Assembly: GCA_022225965.2 (NCBI GenBank)
Contig: JAKJXP020000056.1
Location: 240,134 to 304,133 of the forward strand
DNA length: 64,000 bases
Direction of reading: 5' to 3'
From: Diatrype stigma
Taxonomy: Eukaryota > Ascomycota > Sordariomycetes > Xylariales > Diatrypaceae
The notes beneath the pieces are model-generated. The model was given only the letters and a program-made list of their open reading frames with translations. It had not been told where the DNA came from and searched no databases. Positions 57,849 through 64,000 of this stretch are shown here, one piece after another. Numbering within the stretch: position 1 is the stretch's first letter; every line of letters starts with the position of its first letter. Both the position numbers and the translations under genes were made by a program.

Positions 57849-59195
57849 ATGTCGTTCACCCCCTTCGCGTTTGCCGCCCCCCCTGCGGCGGATCTGTTCA
57901 AATTCCCCCCCGCCCCGAATCCCCAATCGATCCCGCATCCCCAATTCAACGCGCCATTCACCATCCCCGATTGGCTGTTTACCGCCGCGCTGGATGCCAA
58001 GGTTCCTTTGACAATCGCCACCGTCTACGCCATTTCCGCGAAGGCCTTAAACGCGTACAACCGGTCGACTGGCAAGAAGCCGTGGGCGATCAGCAAGACC
58101 AAGGCCTTTGACGTCTTCGTCATCCTGCACAATGTCTTCCTGGCTGTATATTCCGCCTGGACGTGGTGGGGCATGCTCCAGGCTCTGAAGACCAGCATTT
58201 CCAGCCCTACCGGTCCCAATGGCTGGGCTGGTACGGTGGACAGCTTCTGCAGAATTCACGGACCTGCCGGCTTTGGAAATGGCGCCTATTATGACGAAGC
58301 CCTGAACAAGTGGGAGACGACGACATTGGATCAGTCTTTCCTGACTGCCACTGGCGAACCTAGCAGGGAGGTCCCCGGCCGACTTTGGAACGAGGGCCTC
58401 GCATTCTACGGTTGGATCTTCTATATCAGCAAGTTCTACGAGGTCCTCGACACCTTGATCATTCTCGCCAAGGGCAAGATGAGCTCGACGCTTCAGACCT
58501 ACCACCACGCGGGAGCCATGTTGGCCATGTGGGGCGGTATCCGTTACATGGCTGCCCCTATCTGGATCTTCTGCTTCTTCAACTCTTTCATCCACTCTGT
58601 CATGGTAAGCCTTAACTACACCGCATCTAAGCGCGGCACCTTGAGCTAACACGTTGGATAGTACACCTACTACACCCTTACTGCCCTGAAGATCAGCGTG
58701 CCCCAGGTCATGAAGCGCTCTATCACCAGTCTTCAGATCTCTCAGTTCCTAGTCGGTGGTGGCGTTGCGACCATTCACTCTTTCATCGCGTATACCGTTC
58801 CGGTCGAGGTCAAGTCCGAGACCACCGGTGCCATTGAGACTCAGTTCCAGGGAGCGCACTGCATTACCACGAGCGGCTCGACCTTCGCCACTTGGTTCAA
58901 CATCATCTACCTCGCCCCTCTGACCTATCTCTTCATGTCCTTCTTCGTCGCCAGCTACTTGAAGCGCAGCCAGAAGGCGGCTATCAACGCCAAGGCCGGC
59001 CGTGGCAGACGCGTTAGCAACGTGCAGATCGCTGAGAAGGCCGGCTGGGATGCCGCTAGAGGCATCAAGAAGGAGGTCTACGGCGAGAACTTCAGCCCTA
59101 TTGTCGAGAGCCCCATCGATGGCTTCAGCGACGAGGACCGGAAACGGGCCCTGAACGGAAAGGCGAACGGCTACACCAACGGCCACTCGAAATAA
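57849..59195 (+). CDS. ELO-family fatty acid elongase
   Basis: Exons are 57849-58604 and 58662-59195, giving 429 residues. The intron runs from GTAAGC to GGATAG and rejoins FIHSVM to YTYYTLTALKI. ELO motifs include KFYEVLDTLIILAKGK (about 200-213), the catalytic box TYHHAGAM (217-224) and NSFIHSVMYTYYTLTA. Several transmembrane segments are present. ELO proteins are the ER 3-ketoacyl-CoA synthases that condense malonyl-CoA with long-chain acyl-CoA, feeding very-long-chain and sphingolipid synthesis. The usual HxxHH box reads QTYHH here, with Gln for the first His. The N-terminal 35 residues are Pro/Phe-rich and the C-terminal 75 hydrophilic. Family is firm, chain-length specificity unknown. 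Confidence 0.9.
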
Positions 59196-61588
59196 GCGGC
59201 GAACTGAAGCAGGAGTTCAGCTAAAGAAAGCATCCCTCCAAGGCGTAAGCACGGAGGGACATGATCTGGGTTAATGCCTTGACGTGAAGAGGATGAAGAG
59301 AAATCTGAGAGACGCCAATCTATTCGCGCACAGCGCACATGTATTTACTACGGGGTTATACCGAGAAAGTATACCAGAGGGGTTGGCTAACCCCGCCACC
59401 AGCAAAGATCTAACTAGACATTAGATGAGGGCGCCGTCGTTACACGGCCCCCTGACGAGACTACGCATTTCAAGAGTGGCTGGGCGGCTGTAGGCCGGGG
59501 AAAGGAACGGAGTATTACTTTGGAAGATCGATCGGATCACTGTACATATAGAGAATCACAGTCCTGCGTCTTGGGAGTACATACATGATTTAAATGAAGG
59601 CAAAATTATTAATCGATCATTTCAGCATCGACGCTACGCGTTCCCAGCGAAATTTTGTCTCTTGGATGGCCCAAGTAAAAATGTATATACGCATAACCTT
59701 GCTTCGTGAAGTCCAGTCAAAAAGGAAGGCCCAGGAATAGGGGGTCGTCCAGGGGCTAATGCTATCTACCTACATAATCACTGTTGGTTTGAAGGCGATA
59801 AGACGACGTATTGGGGAATTGGCCACGTGAGCGCCATATATGCCTGCTTACATAGTATAATATCGCCTGGAGCTAGAGGAAAGGGGTTACATAATAGCCA
59901 TCTATAGCTTTTCGATCTTTTTTTAAGCTTAACTTCTTAGAAGCGGCCGGACATAAGTCCCAACGTGAGGAGCGGGCATACCGTATACGTGAATAAATTA
60001 TCCAGCCACCTCATTATTCACAAGGGAGGCCCTGCAGCTAGTCAGCTAGCTACATAACACGCTATTCGGCGCTCCCGAACTCTGGTCTGGCGAACGAACC
60101 TACCTACCTAGCCAGCCGTGTTGCCGTTGCTACACGTGTGCTTTAGCTTGGCGTTGGCGCCGTCATGTCACAGAATATCCACCTACCTACCTACCTACCT
60201 ACTAAGCTATATACATGGCAACGAGGGAGGAACGGAGGGAGGGAGGGGCCGAGGTAACTGATGGGGAAAAGGGGAGGTTTGGTTTGGGCTACGCGTCCGT
60301 CCGTCTTATGCCCATCTCGTTCGTCCACGGAATACCAATAGGGGGGTCTAGACTAGGAATTGCGGAAGAAGGCTATATGGAACAACTGGGTGTGGGATAG
60401 TAGATCGAACCTCATGGCTGACTCAGTGGCTAGTAGGCGGTTTGAGGGGGGCGGGGCGCTCCCCTTTTCTTCCGACCTATACCCAGGGTATCACGTGTGC
60501 AGGTATGAGGATCTTGTAAATCCAGTCTGATGGGATGCATGCGATTTGGATGAAATTTCCCTCGGTTCTACCTTTACTGCATACTTAGTGCTCAAGTCAA
60601 GTGCCAAGATTGTAAATAACAAAACAAGACAGCATCTGCTATCAACATAAGAGAACCATGGGGACAACGTGTTCATGATCGAGGACGAGGAAAATCAAAT
60701 CATTGTTCTCAGGACCATATCAGCACAGCCACCATGTTCAAAAATCCTACAGAGTTCAAGTGTAACAAAAGTCCCCTGCTAGGCTATATATTTTGATATA
60801 CCTAAAGGAACATGGAGTATCTACATAGTGTCCACGACCAGAGGGACTATGTGCCACGATGACCCCAATATTATACATGAGTACGACGGACTGAGGTGCA
60901 ATAGCATAACGCAAATCATTATATTATCTAGCTGAGGCTTTGCCAAAGCTTGGTTACCAGTTCTAAAGCCACGAATGGTCCTGCTCGTAAATTCCTAACG
61001 CCGTGCTCGAAAACAAAGCTGTACCAGAGGCCGTACCTGAGCGAAGTCCGAGAAAAAGAAAAGAAAAGCAAACGCCAGCTCCTCTGCCAGTGCCGATTGG
61101 GCAGATCTAATGCAAATCAGGTACTCCTCTCCTAATGCCTGTCTAACCACCGAAATCAGACCTCACTGTCCTGACTCCCCGGGTATTTGCCATAGTCTAG
61201 CCATAACACATCTTTGTCCATAGTCTATATGACAGCCTCCCCTCAACTCCTAGTAAAGCAAATTGCTCAGCAAAAAGAAAACGAATGGGGTATCTCGATA
61301 GTTGAAAGAAGGTTGTTGCTGTGTTATTGTCGGTGCTGATAGCAGGTGCAACAACAGTAAATGCGCGAAGGCTCGGGCCTAATTAGGATACGCAAACTTA
61401 AGAGATGAAGCTTTCATGGTAGCCGTCATCCTAGAAAATGGAATGGTCGTTATTATTATCCGTCATCGCGTCGTGAGTGATGGTGGCGATCATCGTTTTG
61501 AATCAGTCTCTGGGCAGGTGAACGCCATAGTGGATTTGAGGCTCCTGTTTGAGAGCACAAGCAAATCCAGCCCAGGATAGGGCCCAAT
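59196..61588. other. Convergent 3' intergenic region, 2.4 kb
   Basis: This lies between the 3' ends of the elongase and the FYVE gene. An ACCT tetramer run is at 60180-60203. Otherwise I see only AT-rich spacer and random short frames. Confidence 0.55.
60180..60203. repeat. (CCTA)n microsatellite
   Basis: Five to six CCTA tetramers, the reverse complement of the TAGG repeats elsewhere in the window. Confidence 0.85.
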
Positions 61589-62639
61589 TTAGAAGGTACT
61601 CCAATTCCAATCTCGAGGCACGCTCATAGCCACCTCGGATGGATGTTGGTGTGCTCCTCTAATCGCGGTAGGCGAGGAGCCTACGGGGCTCGTCGGGGCA
61701 GAGTGTGGTCCGGTCGCTGAATCGTCGCTGGAGGCTTGGCTGTTGGTGCGGCTACGCCAAGCCTTGAACGCCGAAAAGCAATGGGCGCATGCACGACTTG
61801 ATGTGCCTCTCGGGTTATAGTTTGCATCCTGGTCAAGTGGGACATCGTAGGCGGAGTGCCAGTCGCAAAAGATGTTACCACATTTGCGACAGTGGTGCCG
61901 CCGTGTCCAGTAGTTAAAGCGGCGCATGCACGAAGGCTCGTCACACATGGTAGACTGAGGATCGGCCTATGTTTTGTTTCAAATGTCAGCCTTCGCCCTA
62001 CACTTCATACGGCAGATAATGAGAGGGATGGAGGGATATTATGATCAACCACGGAGAGTAGATCGTATGTATCGGGATTAAACTCAGGAGCTCGCTTACC
62101 TTCCAATGTTCTCGAGTAGGCTGTGAAGTGGGCTTGGGGAACAAGTCAAGGTTCCATTGAACTGAAGCACCATCATCTTCTTCCTCTTCGTCGTCCAGAC
62201 CTTTTCCGCTATCGACCGTTGGGCGTCGGGTAAGTTTTCCAAGCAAACCCCATGCATTCAGAGTCAAGAAGCTCTGATTTGACTGTAAAGAGCTTTGATC
62301 CGCATCGTCCTTCTTGGCCTGCTTGGAAGGATACAAATTGGGTCTGAGGACTGCGGGCATATAGGCGGGTTGCAGTCGGGTGTCATGCTGGGATGTGGGC
62401 GACGTGCCAGTAGATGAGCTATTGCTAGAGGTGCTCAGTGGTGAGATCTGCTGGGTTTGGTAGATGGACTGGGCTTGAGATGTTGGTGATGGTGAATGTT
62501 GTGCCTGTAGTTGCAATTGTAGATGTGTTTGCATCTGCCAACGTGCTTGCGGCGACACGTAATGATGCGGTTGGTGCGGCGGCAAATAGTGCGCCTGCAG
62601 CTGGTCGTGCACCCGCGGCATGATGAATTCGGTTCCCAT
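61589..62639 (-). CDS. FYVE zinc-finger protein
   Basis: Exons are 62639-62100 and 61966-61589, giving 305 residues. The N-terminal 180 residues are Gln/His/Ser-rich with an acidic DDEEEEDDG stretch and no domain. The FYVE finger (about 178-245) shows WKAD, CDEPSC, then RRHHCRKCGNIFCDWHS, and CAHC, so the WxxD, RHHCRxCG and zinc Cys/His ligands are present. FYVE domains bind PtdIns(3)P on endosomes and vacuoles, so endosomal targeting is inferred. The tail is Ser/Pro-rich. The single 133-nt intron cuts the WxxD motif. No partner domain such as a kinase, RING or Rabenosyn helix is visible, so the cellular role is unknown. Confidence 0.88.
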
Positions 62640-64000
62640 CTACCCTTCAAAGGTGCGTTAGGTATGTGTGACCGGGAGTCGCGTGGCTTTTGTCCTCGTG
62701 CGTGCGTATATGTGCGCGTCAAAGACGAAGATGACGTATCGACCAGTAACCCAGGGAATGCGATCAGTCCCGAGTCTCAACACGCAAACTCAAGGTTTCC
62801 GTGTATGATTGTCTCACTGATAAGACCCAAGCGCGGCCGACGATATCTGTTGTCTCGGAGTGTCGCGCAGGTAGGCGTGATTACGAGAGGTATCGAATGG
62901 ACGGCTAACCATTCGACGATGCTGACAACCTGGCAAGAAATGATGAAAGTCGCCAATAGGGAGTGTCGATAGGGAGTGCGAGTTGTAGGTATTGCTGCTG
63001 GAAAAGGTGGAGGGTGATGATGAATGGTTGAGGTAGTGGTCGAACGGAATCCTATGTTAATAGGTTGTAGGCTTGTAGGTAGGAGTTGTGATAGTGTGAT
63101 AGGTTTGGGGGGGTTCAGGCAGTTCAAGCCTCAAGGTTGCTGCTCCAGTGGACCAGTGCCCTCAATTATAGGTACTTTGTAATTAGTTAGATGGAAGTAG
63201 CAGTGGAGAGCGTGGATAGCATCGGAAATCCAGTGGCGACAATTGGCGAGTAGCCTGCCCAGGTGGAGCGGGACCCTCCTCGATACCTAAAAGGATCCTG
63301 GACCGAGTACTGAAGAAACCTAATTTTGAATTTATTAGGTAACCGGACCACACCCTGGGCCCTGGCGCCTGCCTGGATCGCTCAACCTCAACCTACTGCT
63401 ATGTATGTATGTATGTACCTACCTAGGCAGTAGGCGTGTATGTATGTATGTATTTATGGGCGATAGGATTGCTAACCCGCTCCTGCATCTGCACCGATCG
63501 TTCCAGCGGACTGATAGATTCTTAGACGGCGCTTGAACGGAATGCCGCTTGGTCTGACGTACGGGTTTACGGACTCACGGCTGTTCTCAGATAGAGCTGT
63601 TGGCTGGCTCATGAGAAACTGCTTGAAACTGCGATGGAGGGTGTGACGATGCGTGGGAAGGAAGACCAAGCTATTAGTTTATTAGTTATTCCACGTTGTC
63701 TGGGTGGTTTAACCACCTACGAACTAGGTATTGAGTAACACCCTACGTTACATCGTAGCATGTTTGCGAGGAAATTCGGGTGGCCGACCGGAGGAGACTA
63801 CACGGCAGACTGGGATGTCTGTCATCATGCTATAGTACGAATTCCACACGTTCGCTGGGTTTATTACAGAGCTGTCCTTAACGTATACTCGTCAGGGCTC
63901 TAATCGCCTTCTGACCCACAATTTAACGGCTTCGCCATTGTAGTCAGGGACTTTCGCTTTGTAACGGACTTTCGTTTTGTAATATTTTTTTACATAATGT
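62640..64000. other. Upstream flank of the FYVE gene
   Basis: This includes the FYVE promoter and leader, and TATG/TACC tetramer patches near 63402-63455. No further gene can be supported before the window ends. Confidence 0.55.
63402..63455. repeat. GTAT tetramer patches around CCTACCTAGG
   Basis: Two GTAT runs flank a TACCTACCTAGG core, the same word family as the other intergenic microsatellites. Confidence 0.75.

Noticed and set aside
1..64000. tRNA, rRNA, transposon or CRISPR elements
   Set aside because: I found no complete cloverleaf with A and B boxes, no rRNA-like stretch, no transposase or polymerase frame and no spaced repeat array. A covariance or repeat search could still find short ones.

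Overview
The window is nuclear DNA of a filamentous ascomycete (Pezizomycotina), most likely a Sordariomycete. The evidence is short introns (about 45-185 nt) with GTAAGT-like donors, CTAAC/CTGAC-like branch sites and YAG acceptors, widely spaced monocistronic genes on both strands, and recognisable fungal orthologues (PAN1, ASE1, IRS4, VID21/EAF1, SPP2, MAK11, INSIG, sphingolipid C9-methyltransferase). Genus and species cannot be fixed from the sequence alone. I see no transposase or reverse transcriptase gene, no tRNA or rRNA gene and no CRISPR array.

Layout. 1-5.3 kb: non-coding DNA around a two-PH-domain protein (-). 5.3-8.4 kb: a MAPEG protein (+) and a six-exon atypical protein kinase (+). 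8.9-15.4 kb: IRS4 and ASE1/MAP65 (both -). 17.0-17.9 kb: a broken GH128-type glycosyl hydrolase (-). 19.3-23.2 kb: an NmrA-like Rossmann protein (-) and a fatty-acid-desaturase-fold protein (+), divergently arranged. 24.3-31.7 kb: PAN1 and a sphingolipid C9-methyltransferase (both -). 33.6-41.3 kb: SPP2 (-) and VID21/EAF1 (+), divergent. 42.6-49.5 kb: MAK11 (+), a 3.1 kb gene-free stretch and an INSIG protein (+). 50.7-59.2 kb: a nine-exon long-chain fatty alcohol oxidase (-) and an ELO-family elongase (+), divergent across 3.8 kb. 61.6-62.6 kb: a FYVE protein (-). The rest is intergenic DNA rich in TAGGTA, TACGTA and TACGAAGTA words and small tandem repeats.

How the genes relate. Two themes recur. 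The first is lipid and membrane biology: MAPEG, desaturase, C9-methyltransferase, INSIG, fatty alcohol oxidase, ELO elongase, and three proteins tied to phosphoinositides or endocytosis (PH, FYVE, IRS4) plus PAN1. The second is housekeeping: spindle midzone (ASE1), NuA4 acetyltransferase scaffold (VID21), spliceosome activation (SPP2) and 60S biogenesis (MAK11). The genes are too far apart and too varied to be a classic biosynthetic cluster, so any functional link is inference.

Exon models were built by hand from splice consensus, reading-frame arithmetic and family similarity. Every multi-exon model sums to a multiple of three. Two of the 29 introns inferred use GC-AG boundaries. The clearest oddities are the decayed hydrolase, the 11-copy Gly-X-Y minisatellite inside VID21, the conserved Ark/Prk phosphorylation motifs in PAN1, the altered histidine box of the elongase, and short upstream ORFs that overlap the start codons of VID21 and the kinase.
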